Below are positions 1-6,536 of a stretch of DNA of 14,648 bases, piece by piece. Below the pieces are notes generated by a model that searched no databases, was not told the DNA's origin, and saw only the letters and a program-made list of their open reading frames with translations. Within the stretch, counting starts at the first letter, position 1. Each line of letters starts with the position of its first letter. This stretch comes from Anaerobacillus sp. (GTDB lineage Bacteria; Bacillota; Bacilli; Bacillales; Anaerobacillaceae). The DNA lies in the NCBI GenBank assembly GCA_007118195.1, contig SKSA01000145.1, positions 1-14,648 on the forward strand. The letters are read 5' to 3'. The position numbers were made by a program, and so were the translations under genes.

Positions 1-173
1 CTAATATGTAAAAGAACGAGCAATTTCCTTCTCTTCGCTGTAAACTTCTAGCGAATTTTAGAGGCTCGTTCAGGAAATCACTCGTTCTTTTTTCATACAA
101 AACTTCATAAGGTTGTAATTTCATTATTTAAAATGTAAAAGTCGGGCGATTTCCTTATCAACTAACTAACCAA
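1..173 (-). repeat. Structured intergenic repeat, left copy
   Basis: Read on the minus strand from 173 to 1, this stretch shares a series of blocks, in the same order, with 14255-14506 read on the plus strand. The blocks are TTGGTT (168-173), GACTTTTACATTTT (130-143), GTTTTGTAT (95-103), GAGCCTCTAAA (near 55-67), TTTACAGCG (36-44) and CATATTAG (1-8). The arms 10-29 and 72-91 pair at 18 of 20 positions and enclose a loop with a smaller inverted repeat. The copy runs off the left edge of the window. Compared with the right copy it lacks about 80 to 100 bases between the CTCTAAA and TTTACAGCG blocks. I do not recognise a named family. Confidence 0.7.
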
Positions 174-174
174 C

Positions 175-222
175 AAAAAAAGCTAATTCAAGATCCACGT
201 AACGTGGCACTTAAATTAGCTT
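175..222 (-). terminator. Rho-independent terminator after the M20 peptidase gene
   Basis: On the minus strand, AAGCTAATTTAAG pairs with CTTGAATTAGCTT around a loop that itself contains CCACGTTACGTGG. A run of seven T follows. It sits 7 bases past the peptidase stop codon and ends the yqjC-yqjE transcript. Confidence 0.9.
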
Positions 223-229
223 ATCAAAA

Positions 230-1351
230 TTATTTTTTGGCTACTTGTTGAACGATTGCAATGACGAGTTCTGCCGTTTTTTCTAATTCTTCAATTGGCA
301 TCCGTTCATTCGTTGTGTGTATTTCTTCATAACCAACAGCTAAATTAACGGTAGGAATTCCGTGACCAGCAATGATGTTAGCATCACTACCACCACCACT
401 TGTTTTTAACTCAGGAGTACGTCCAATTACAGTAATCGCCTGTTTCGCTACTTCAACGAGGTGATCTCCATCCGCATGCTTAAAACCTGGGTACATTACG
501 TCAATATCAACTTCAGCGTTCCCACCCATGTCTTTCGCTACTGTTTCAAAAGCTTCTTTCATTTTCGCTACTTGTGCTTCCATTTTTTCCGGTACAAGTG
601 AACGTGCTTCTGCTAAAATATCAACACGGTCACAAACGATATTCGTTTGACTTCCTCCTGCAAAGCGTCCGATATTTGCTGTCGTTTCATGATCAATCCG
701 TCCTAAAGGCATCTTTGCAATCGATTTTGCTGCAATCGTAATTGCAGAAACTCCCTTTTCCGGAGCAACACCTGCATGGGCAGTTTTTCCAAAAATTTTC
801 GCTATTACCTTTGCTTGTGTTGGGGCAGCGATAATAATATTACCTACCTTCCCATCACTGTCTAAAGCATAACCATATTTTGCTTGCAGCATTGCTGGAT
901 CTAATTCTTTTGCTCCTTTTAAACCCGATTCCTCACCAACCGTAATAACAAACTGGACGGTCCCGTGGTTGACATCTTCTTCTTTTAACACTTTAATTGC
1001 TTCAAGCATTGCTGCAATTCCCGTTTTATCATCGGCCCCTAAAATTGTCGTTCCGTCTGTTTTAATATAGCCATCTTCTTGAACAGGTTTTACCCCATTT
1101 CCAGGAACAACCGTATCCATATGGGCTGTAAAATAAATGGTATCGACATCCGTTTCATTACCTATTAATGTGCAAATTAAATTACCCGCACCGTGGCCAG
1201 ATTTTTCAGTTGTGTCATCTTCAATAACTTCAACCCCTAGTGCAGTAAACTTCTCTTTTAATACGTCAGCAATTTGTCTTTCATATTTTGTTTCAGAATC
1301 GATTTGTACTAACTCTAAAAATTCACTTACTAAACGTTCTTTGTTTACCAT
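230..1351 (-). CDS. yqjE: M20 family peptidase, peptidase T-like (YqjE type)
   Basis: A 373-residue cytoplasmic zinc-dependent peptidase of the M20 family, in the peptidase T-like subgroup that includes B. subtilis YqjE. The di-metal site is complete: H77 and D79 in TAHMDTV, bridging D107 in ADDKTG, catalytic E140 and metal-binding E141 in VGEESG, D164 in LDSDG and H345 in EIHTTNE. The stretch around AHAGVAPEKG (191-200) marks the start of the lid/dimerisation domain, and GGGSDAN (319-325) is also typical. The ATG start has GGAGG at 1361-1365, 9 bases upstream. It follows the epimerase gene after 84 bases with no terminator, so the two are probably co-transcribed. The natural substrate is unknown; short peptides or acylated amino acids are both possible. 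Confidence 0.92.
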   Translation of the reverse strand: MVNKERLVSEFLELVQIDSETKYERQIADVLKEKFTALGVEVIEDDTTEKSGHGAGNLICTLIGNETDVDTIYFTAHMDTVVPGNGVKPVQEDGYIKTDGTTILGADDKTGIAAMLEAIKVLKEEDVNHGTVQFVITVGEESGLKGAKELDPAMLQAKYGYALDSDGKVGNIIIAAPTQAKVIAKIFGKTAHAGVAPEKGVSAITIAAKSIAKMPLGRIDHETTANIGRFAGGSQTNIVCDRVDILAEARSLVPEKMEAQVAKMKEAFETVAKDMGGNAEVDIDVMYPGFKHADGDHLVEVAKQAITVIGRTPELKTSGGGSDANIIAGHGIPTVNLAVGYEEIHTTNERMPIEELEKTAELVIAIVQQVAKK

Positions 1352-1435
1352 ATGTAAATGCCTCCATTTAAACCTTTTTTTCTCTTCGTATTTTATTTTA
1401 ACACTGAAATTGTGCTCGGTAAAATTCTGTCTTTG

Positions 1436-1963
1436 CTATTTCTTTTCACAAAACTCATATAAAACTCCACTAGCAGATTTTGGGTGTAAAAAGGCGACAA
1501 GGGCACCTGCTGCTCCTGGAACAGGGGAATCATGAATTAAGCGAACTCCATTGTTCTTCAATTCGTTTAGACGCTCATTAATGTTATCAACAGCTAATGC
1601 AACATGATGAATTCCTTCGCCTTTTTTTTCAATAAACTGAGCAATAGGACTTTCTTCACTTATTGGTTCTAATAGCTCTAATTTCGCTTCGCCTATAGTC
1701 AAAAAGGCGACACGCACCTTCTGAGTTGGTACCTCTTCAATACCTTTAAGTTCTAGTTTTAAACTTTCCACATAAAACGGCAATACTTCATCAATTGATT
1801 TAACTGCGATACCGATATGTTCAATTTTTTTAGGGACGGATACTTTTTCCTTGGATACTTGTGACAATAAACCCTCTAACGTTTCTTTATTCCAATCAGG
1901 GTCTACCTTTAGCATTTCTTTTGTTGCCTCGATCCAGCGATTAATAACTACTTCTTTTTTCAT
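1436..1963 (-). CDS. mce: Methylmalonyl-CoA epimerase with N-terminal extension (YqjC type)
   Basis: A vicinal-oxygen-chelate fold enzyme of 175 residues that interconverts (R)- and (S)-methylmalonyl-CoA in propionyl-CoA metabolism. The metal ligands expected from the family are present: H49 in IEHIGIAV, Q81 in TQKVRV, H120 in GIHHVAL and E170 in VLYEF. The frame is open back to an ATG at 2032, but GGGGGGAG lies 5 bases before the ATG at 1961-1963, and nothing comparable precedes the upstream one, so I take 1963 as the start. The catalytic domain begins near residue 46. The first 45 residues are an addition not found in the usual epimerase of about 135 to 145 residues; they are helical and charged. 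The next gene downstream is the M20 peptidase. The carboxyltransferase gene (yqjD) that I recall between these two in B. subtilis is absent. Confidence 0.9.
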   Translation of the reverse strand: MKKEVVINRWIEATKEMLKVDPDWNKETLEGLLSQVSKEKVSVPKKIEHIGIAVKSIDEVLPFYVESLKLELKGIEEVPTQKVRVAFLTIGEAKLELLEPISEESPIAQFIEKKGEGIHHVALAVDNINERLNELKNNGVRLIHDSPVPGAAGALVAFLHPKSASGVLYEFCEKK

Positions 1964-2063
1964 TATACTCCCCCCATTTTTCTGATTTTTTTTATAATTC
2001 TCTATAATGAGCCTAAATTCCTTCTTAACCATAAAATGAAATAAAACGTTTTGCTTACAAGGG

Positions 2064-2092
2064 TTGTATTATTTTATAAATCAAAGTAAAAT
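2064..2092 (+). promoter_or_regulatory. Sigma-A type promoter of the prli42 gene
   Basis: TTGTAT (2064-2069) and TAAAAT (2087-2092) are separated by 17 bases, 34 bases before the prli42 start codon. Both boxes are imperfect (4 of 6 and 5 of 6), so this is a reasonable but unproven call. Confidence 0.5.
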
Positions 2093-2125
2093 ATTATAGA
2101 GAAATTATTTGGGAGGTTTATAATT

Positions 2126-2218
2126 ATGCCCCGAAAATACCGTAAGATTGTCGTTTATATTATGATTATTACGATGCTTCTAGGTACGCTCTTTACAGGA
2201 GCTGCAATGCTTTTCTAA
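2126..2218 (+). CDS. prli42: Stressosome-associated membrane miniprotein Prli42
   Basis: A 30-residue protein, MPRKYRKIVVYIMIITMLLG at its N-terminus and ending GAAMLF. A short basic cytoplasmic tail (RKYRK) is followed by one membrane helix from about residue 8 to 29. This layout matches the Prli42 family first described in Listeria, where it anchors the stressosome protein RsbR to the membrane and is needed for oxidative stress sensing. GGGAGG (2111-2116) lies 9 bases before the ATG. It is the only plus-strand gene I accept in the window. It is divergent from mce, convergent with the L,D-transpeptidase gene, and followed by a long hairpin. Family membership rests on length, the basic tail and a pattern recalled from memory. 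The stressosome partners are not in this window. Confidence 0.8.
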   Translation: MPRKYRKIVVYIMIITMLLGTLFTGAAMLF

Positions 2219-2228
2219 CCAATCAAAT

Positions 2229-2350
2229 AAAAAGAAGGGGACTTATAAATGTCTGTCAACTAAGTAACTACTAAAAGCAAAGTGTTTTTCACTTTAGCTT
2301 TGCATTAGTAGTACTTGACTAACATTTTACTTTTAGTCGCCTTCTTTTTT
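2229..2350. terminator. Long bidirectional hairpin between prli42 and the L,D-transpeptidase gene
   Basis: AAAAAGAAGG (2229-2238) pairs with CCTTCTTTTT (2340-2349). Inside are further matched arms: GTCAA (2255-2259) with TTGAC (2315-2319), ACTACTAA (2267-2274) with TTAGTAGT (2305-2312), and GCAAAG (2277-2282) with CTTTGC (2298-2303). The plus-strand end is a T run, so it can end the prli42 transcript, and on the minus strand it can end that of the transpeptidase gene. At about 120 bases it is much larger than a normal terminator and resembles the hairpin at 6431-6511. Confidence 0.7.
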
Positions 2351-2409
2351 ATTTTGAGTCTTTTATACAGTGTTATTGATTTTCAAGCTTTTTTATCAGT
2401 TGTAATTCC

Positions 2410-2919
2410 TTACTGAATTGCTCCTTTTTGTTTTCCTATACTTTTAAAATCATGATCTGTTTCTGTAATATATACTTTTGTTCCTAGAGGTACTTTCGAA
2501 AATAACTCCTCAACTTCTTCGTTGTACATTCGTACACAACCCCCAGTAAGATACATACCAATCGAGTTCGGGTCGTTTGTTCCATGAATCCCATATATTC
2601 TCCCATCGGTTTCTTTGGCGTCAAAGCCAACCCACCTTGTCCCTAACGGATTTTCTTTGGCACCACCAATAATATCTTTCTTGCGATAGTAAGGGTCTAT
2701 GGCCTTTACTATAATTGTAAATTCACCCTCTGGGGTCAAGACTTCTGTTTTTCCCGTCGCAACTTTATAAACTTTTTCTATTTGACCATTCACAATAAAA
2801 GCCATTTCATTATTTGATTTATTGATAATTAAGTAAGGGTCGCCAACTAAAGGATTTTCACCTAATGGCCAAATGGGGGAAATAACCAACATGAAAATCA
2901 ATAAGATCTTCGGCGTCAT
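2410..2919 (-). CDS. yqjB: L,D-transpeptidase, YkuD fold (YqjB type), exported
   Basis: A 169-residue YkuD-domain protein that is expected to act on peptidoglycan peptides outside the membrane, forming or exchanging 3-3 cross-links. Residues 4-19 form a hydrophobic export signal or anchor with no lipobox cysteine. The domain starts at YLIINKSNNEMAF (29-41), and the catalytic motif has H112 in IHGTND, C128 and R130 in GGCVRM. The residues just before the cysteine are TGG, where the family usually has S-x-G. No LysM or other wall-binding domain is present. AGGAGGG precedes the ATG by 8 bases. It lies 58 bases downstream of the yqjA-like gene with no terminator between them, so the two probably form one operon. 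Confidence 0.88.
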   Translation of the reverse strand: MTPKILLIFMLVISPIWPLGENPLVGDPYLIINKSNNEMAFIVNGQIEKVYKVATGKTEVLTPEGEFTIIVKAIDPYYRKKDIIGGAKENPLGTRWVGFDAKETDGRIYGIHGTNDPNSIGMYLTGGCVRMYNEEVEELFSKVPLGTKVYITETDHDFKSIGKQKGAIQ

Positions 2920-2977
2920 TTTTATACCCTCCTAGTTTTTCACTTAGTTTGCGTAAACATTGAGTGCCTTATCCTTT

Positions 2978-3934
2978 TTATCTAGTTTCTTCTGTTCGGA
3001 AATGCCTCTTTATTATTAAATATTGCTCAATTTCTTTTACAAATGAAAATAACGCTGACCGGATCTCAAATTCATCACGTGACTTTGGTAACTCCATTTT
3101 TTTAAATTCGCCTTGAAGTTCGTTAAGTCGATCTAAAAAATCAATTGGACCTAAACCAGGTTGCACTCCTTTACTAAGTTCCTCTAAATACTCAGCTATT
3201 TTTTCACCTTGAATAACAGTATGATCTAACGATGAGATGAGTGGGATCATTCGTTCAATAATATCAAACTGCTTTTCCCTCATTTTAAAATAGTGGTAGT
3301 ATTGATCGTCATAGCGTAATAAATGATTTTCAACATTTTGTAGGGCAATATCTTTCCCCTTTTTTAAAAGGTTAGCTGTTTCTGTAATTTCCTTACCATC
3401 CCATCCATTGTCACCATCTTTTAAATAAATCGCAAACTGTTGAAAGATTTTTCTGAAATTACCTTCAATATCCGTTTTGATTCCTTCAAGAGTCTTCTCA
3501 ACACTGGGCATATATACATTCATTAATAACGCTATGCCAATCCCAATGATAATAAGTGCAAACTCATTTAACATAATTGCTACTGATACTTCACTTAAAG
3601 CATATAGGTGCAAAATGATGACGGAGCTAGTGGCAATACCTTCTTGAGCTTTTAGGACAACAACCGTTGGAATAAATGCAATGATTATTAATGCCACTGC
3701 TAATGGGGTATAACCGATTATTTCAAAGATAATTGCTGCATACCCCATCCCAATTGTACAAGCTAGAAAACGTTGCCAAGAAATATGTACAGATCGACGT
3801 CTCGTTTTTTGAACACATAATATTGTAATAATTCCTGCTGATGCGTAAAAAGTTAAACCGATACTCTGTGCGATCGCTATCGCCAAAGCAGCACCTACGG
3901 CAGTTTTTAATGTCCGGTACCCTATTTTAAACAT
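2978..3934 (-). CDS. yqjA: YqjA-type membrane protein, putative aromatic acid exporter family
   Basis: 318 residues. The first 145 or so are strongly hydrophobic, with about five membrane helices broken by the basic loop QKTRRRS. This matches the N-terminal half of the ArAE_2/DUF939 family (B. subtilis YqjA). The remaining 170 residues are a charged helical cytoplasmic domain with LRYDDQYYHYFKMREKQ around 205-221, which fits the family's C-terminal domain. Family annotation as an aromatic acid exporter is by distant similarity and no substrate is established. AAAGGA precedes the ATG. A terminator at 4033-4058 separates it from the ABC importer operon upstream, so it should have its own promoter in 3935-4030. 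Confidence 0.85.
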   Translation of the reverse strand: MFKIGYRTLKTAVGAALAIAIAQSIGLTFYASAGIITILCVQKTRRRSVHISWQRFLACTIGMGYAAIIFEIIGYTPLAVALIIIAFIPTVVVLKAQEGIATSSVIILHLYALSEVSVAIMLNEFALIIIGIGIALLMNVYMPSVEKTLEGIKTDIEGNFRKIFQQFAIYLKDGDNGWDGKEITETANLLKKGKDIALQNVENHLLRYDDQYYHYFKMREKQFDIIERMIPLISSLDHTVIQGEKIAEYLEELSKGVQPGLGPIDFLDRLNELQGEFKKMELPKSRDEFEIRSALFSFVKEIEQYLIIKRHFRTEETR

Positions 3935-4032
3935 AGTATTTCCTTTCAGATTTTTGTCTTTTTTCTATTTTACATTAGTCACCATTCACTTTAAAACTAG
4001 TATGTATATTCGTCCGCTTTTTTTACCATATC

Positions 4033-4058
4033 AAAAAGGGTAACATTGCGTCACCCTT
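4033..4058 (-). terminator. Rho-independent terminator of the artPQR operon
   Basis: On the minus strand, AAGGGTGAC, a 5-base loop and GTTACCCTT form a 9-base-pair stem (one G-T pair), followed by a T run. It lies 27 bases past the ATPase stop codon. Confidence 0.85.
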
Positions 4059-4084
4059 ATACTAGTATTATGAAATTCATTAAT

Positions 4085-4807
4085 CTATAAAATTTTATCC
4101 AAAAACGCTTTTGCTCGTTCTGTTTTAGGGTTTGAGAAAAATTCTACTGGTGGTGTATCCTCAAGCAGTCTACCTTCCTCTAAAAAGAATACTCGATCTG
4201 CTACTTCTCTTGCAAAGCCCATTTCATGGGTAACAATGGCCATTGTCATACCACTTTGAGCGAGTGATTTCATTACATCTAAAACTTCTTTTACCATTTC
4301 TGGGTCAAGAGCAGAGGTCGGCTCATCAAAAAGCATAATTTCTGGTTCCATCGCTAGTGCTCTAGCAATAGCTACACGTTGCTTTTGGCCACCAGAAAGG
4401 CGAACTGGATACTCGTTTGCTTTGTCTTCTAGACCTACCTTCTTTAACAGTTCCATGGCTTTTTGTTTTGCTTCTGCTTCTTTTAATCCTTTTACTTTCA
4501 TAGGTGCATAAGTAATGTTTCCTAACGTATCCATATGTGGAAATAGGTGAAAGTGTTGGAAAACCATCCCGATTTTTTGGCGAACTTTCATTATATTTAT
4601 TTTCGGATTTGTAATCTCATCTTCACCGATCCATACTTGTCCGGAAGTAGGGACTTCTAATAAATTTAAACAACGTAAAAACGTTGATTTCCCTGAACCA
4701 GATGGACCAATGATAGCAACGACATCACCTTTAGCGATATCAGTACTAATATCTTTTAATACTTCTAATTTGCCAAACGATTTATAAAGATTTCTTATTT
4801 TAATCAC
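4085..4807 (-). CDS. artR: Polar amino acid (arginine) ABC importer, ATPase subunit
   Basis: A complete 240-residue ABC ATPase of the polar amino acid uptake family (GlnQ/ArtR/HisP type). It has Walker A GPSGSGKS (34-41), Q-loop Q84 in [10 protein letters not shown], signature LSGGQKQR (137-144), Walker B IMLFDEP with D161 and E162, and switch histidine H194 in VTHE. It energises uptake through the permease encoded just upstream. Its ATG lies inside the end of the permease gene (8-base overlap), which suggests translational coupling. The gene order artP-artQ-artR followed by yqjA is the order I recall from B. subtilis, where YqiXYZ was renamed ArtPQR as a high-affinity arginine importer. Sequence alone cannot exclude another basic or polar amino acid. 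Confidence 0.92.
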   Translation of the reverse strand: MIKIRNLYKSFGKLEVLKDISTDIAKGDVVAIIGPSGSGKSTFLRCLNLLEVPTSGQVWIGEDEITNPKINIMKVRQKIGMVFQHFHLFPHMDTLGNITYAPMKVKGLKEAEAKQKAMELLKKVGLEDKANEYPVRLSGGQKQRVAIARALAMEPEIMLFDEPTSALDPEMVKEVLDVMKSLAQSGMTMAIVTHEMGFAREVADRVFFLEEGRLLEDTPPVEFFSNPKTERAKAFLDKIL

Positions 4808-5459
4808 TACGTCTCATTCTCCTTTCGAGTAATCTACCTAAGAGAGTGAGTGCCATAACCATTATATAATATAATATTGCGGCAAACATTAAAGGCTCAA
4901 AAGCTATATATCTTTCTGCAGAAACAATTTGTGCCCTTCTCATAATATCTAATACCCCAATTGTAGAAATAATTGCTGATTCCTTTGTTAAAGTAATAAA
5001 TTCATTGACAAGTGCAGGTAAAATATTTTTGATTGCTTGAGGTAAAATGATATTTATTAACATCGGTCGATACGGTACACCTAGTGCTTCTGCCGCTTCC
5101 CTTTGTCCTTTATCTACCGCTTGAATTCCAGCACGAATAATTTCTGAAACATAGGCTGCTGAATTTAAGCCAAAAGTTAACACAGCTGCTGCATAGGCAG
5201 AAATATCAATGCCTGTTAGCTGTGGTGTTGCAAAATAAATTAAAAATAGTTGTAAAATTAGCGGTGTTCCTCGAAAAATTGACGTATAAGCATCTGCAAA
5301 CCATCTTAATATAGCTAACTTTCCAATTTTAAAAATGGAAAGAATTGTCCCTAAAATAAATCCAAATATAAGTGAAACACTAACAATTTGTAACGTGACC
5401 CATATCCCTTTTAGTATAAAAGGGATAGAAGGCACGATTTGGGAAAAATCCAAATTCAT
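4800..5459 (-). CDS. artQ: Polar amino acid (arginine) ABC importer, permease subunit
   Basis: 219 residues of the His/Glu/Gln/Arg permease family. There are about five membrane helices, beginning at residues 11-43, and the [10 protein letters not shown] motif is at 61-70. The cytoplasmic EAA loop runs from EAAEALG (121-127) to LPQA (139-142) and docks on the ATPase. No second permease gene is present, so the channel is probably a homodimer. The ATG is 27 bases after the binding protein gene. Its ribosome site is poor, with AGAGG about 12 bases away, so it may depend on translation from upstream. Confidence 0.9.
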   Translation of the reverse strand: MNLDFSQIVPSIPFILKGIWVTLQIVSVSLIFGFILGTILSIFKIGKLAILRWFADAYTSIFRGTPLILQLFLIYFATPQLTGIDISAYAAAVLTFGLNSAAYVSEIIRAGIQAVDKGQREAAEALGVPYRPMLINIILPQAIKNILPALVNEFITLTKESAIISTIGVLDIMRRAQIVSAERYIAFEPLMFAAILYYIMVMALTLLGRLLERRMRRSD

Positions 5460-5486
5460 GCCTATCTCATTCCTCTCTTAAATTAT

Positions 5487-6305
5487 TTATTCCTCTTCAG
5501 GATAGAACCACTTCATGATAAGTCGGTCCATTTCACCGTTTTCAAACATTTCTTGGAGAACCTCGTTAAACTGATCTTTTAGTTCGCTACCTTTTGGAAA
5601 TGCAATTGCCGAACCTGCTTCACTTTCTTCTTCAATAATGAATGCATCTAAGTCATTATTTGCATTTAAATGTCCTTCGGCAACTTTATCTTCAATAATT
5701 GCTCCATCGATACGGTTTGATTTAAGCTCTTGAATTAAATCTGTAATTCTGTTACGTTCTACTACTTCTAAGCCTTCAACTTCGTCAGCAATTTCATTCG
5801 CAAGACCAACTTGAATTGAACCTAATTGAACTCCTAGCTTTTTACCAGCTAAATCCTCTAAAGTTTCTATGTCACTGTCCGCTTTAGTCACAATCATTTG
5901 CTGGGCAACATAATAAATTTCAGAGAAATCAACGTTTTCTAAACGCTCTGGTGTCGGAGTCATTCCCGCCAAGACAAAATCAACACGATTATTCGTTAAT
6001 GCTGGAACCAATCCACCAAAGTCCATATCCCTTACTTCTAATTCAAAGCCTAAACGATCGGCAATATAATTTGCGATATCAATGTCAAAACCGATAATTT
6101 CTTCACTTACAGCAGTATCAATGTATTCATATGGTGGGTAATCAGCAGAAGTTCCCATTACTAATGTTACTTTCTCTACAGGAGCTTCACCACCAGTACC
6201 TTGTTCAGTTTCTGTTTCGTTATCAGCTGTACCACATGCAGCTAATAAGCCAAGCGATAATACACATGATAATGCGAATGATAATATTTTGTTTTTCTTT
6301 TTCAT
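5487..6305 (-). CDS. artP: Polar amino acid (arginine) ABC importer, lipoprotein binding subunit
   Basis: 272 residues, family 3 solute-binding protein. A signal peptide with lipobox LAAC is cleaved before C24, so the mature protein is a membrane-tethered lipoprotein. It is followed by an acidic linker (about 26-44). The ligand domain begins at VMGTSADYPPYEY (49-61). GMTPTPER contains R121, the residue that binds the ligand carboxylate in this family, and AIIED (202-206) carries the acidic residue that usually binds the amino group. It is the first gene of the three-gene importer operon, with its own promoter and a likely arginine-repressor box. GGGGG is 10 bases before the ATG. The mature protein is strongly acidic. 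Confidence 0.92.
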   Translation of the reverse strand: MKKKNKILSFALSCVLSLGLLAACGTADNETETEQGTGGEAPVEKVTLVMGTSADYPPYEYIDTAVSEEIIGFDIDIANYIADRLGFELEVRDMDFGGLVPALTNNRVDFVLAGMTPTPERLENVDFSEIYYVAQQMIVTKADSDIETLEDLAGKKLGVQLGSIQVGLANEIADEVEGLEVVERNRITDLIQELKSNRIDGAIIEDKVAEGHLNANNDLDAFIIEEESEAGSAIAFPKGSELKDQFNEVLQEMFENGEMDRLIMKWFYPEEE

Positions 6306-6350
6306 TTTAGTATACCCCCAAGTATTTTTCTTTAAATAATTTATTTTTCC

Positions 6351-6364
6351 TTAATGATTATTCA
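6351..6364 (-). promoter_or_regulatory. Candidate ArgR/AhrC box of the artPQR operon
   Basis: On the minus strand this reads TGAATAATCATTAA. The arginine-repressor half sites are TGAAT and ATTCA around four A/T bases; here one base of the right arm and one central base differ. It lies just downstream of the expected transcription start (near 6367), a position suited to repression. The match is moderate. Confidence 0.45.
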
Positions 6365-6373
6365 TCTTAATGT

Positions 6374-6401
6374 ATAATAACACGATATCAACAAATGTCA
6401 A
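6374..6401 (-). promoter_or_regulatory. Sigma-A promoter of the artPQR operon
   Basis: On the minus strand there is a perfect -35 box TTGACA (6396-6401), a 16-base spacer and -10 box TATTAT (6374-6379) preceded by TGT, an extended -10. It lies about 70 bases before the artP start codon. Confidence 0.75.
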
Positions 6402-6424
6402 TACATTTTATGATTGATGAATAC

Positions 6425-6511
6425 AAAAAGAGTGTCAGCCACCTTAAGAACTATAAAAGCAGAGGATTATTCTTTCTGCTAAAGATAGTAACTATGAGGT
6501 AGACTGACACT
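6425..6511 (-). terminator. Long terminator hairpin after the TRAP permease gene
   Basis: AGTGTCAG (6431-6438) pairs with CTGACACT (6504-6511), ACCT (6441-6444) with AGGT (6497-6500), and AGCAGA (6458-6463) with TCTGCT (6475-6480). On the minus strand the stem is followed by CTTTTTG. It ends the TRAP transcript before the artP promoter. The arms resemble those of the hairpin at 2229-2350. Confidence 0.8.
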
Positions 6512-6536
6512 AATCGCTTCTCTTATTAAATTTACA

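Noticed and set aside
1137..1535. Plus-strand open frame opposite the peptidase and epimerase genes
   Set aside because: It is a mirror of two well-supported genes, with low-complexity Ser/Phe/Leu composition and no ribosome site.
2048..2066. Possible sigma-B promoter (GTTT and GGGTTG) before prli42
   Set aside because: It would fit a stress protein, but the spacing between the two boxes is about 10 bases, shorter than the 13 to 15 expected, so the sigma-A match was kept.
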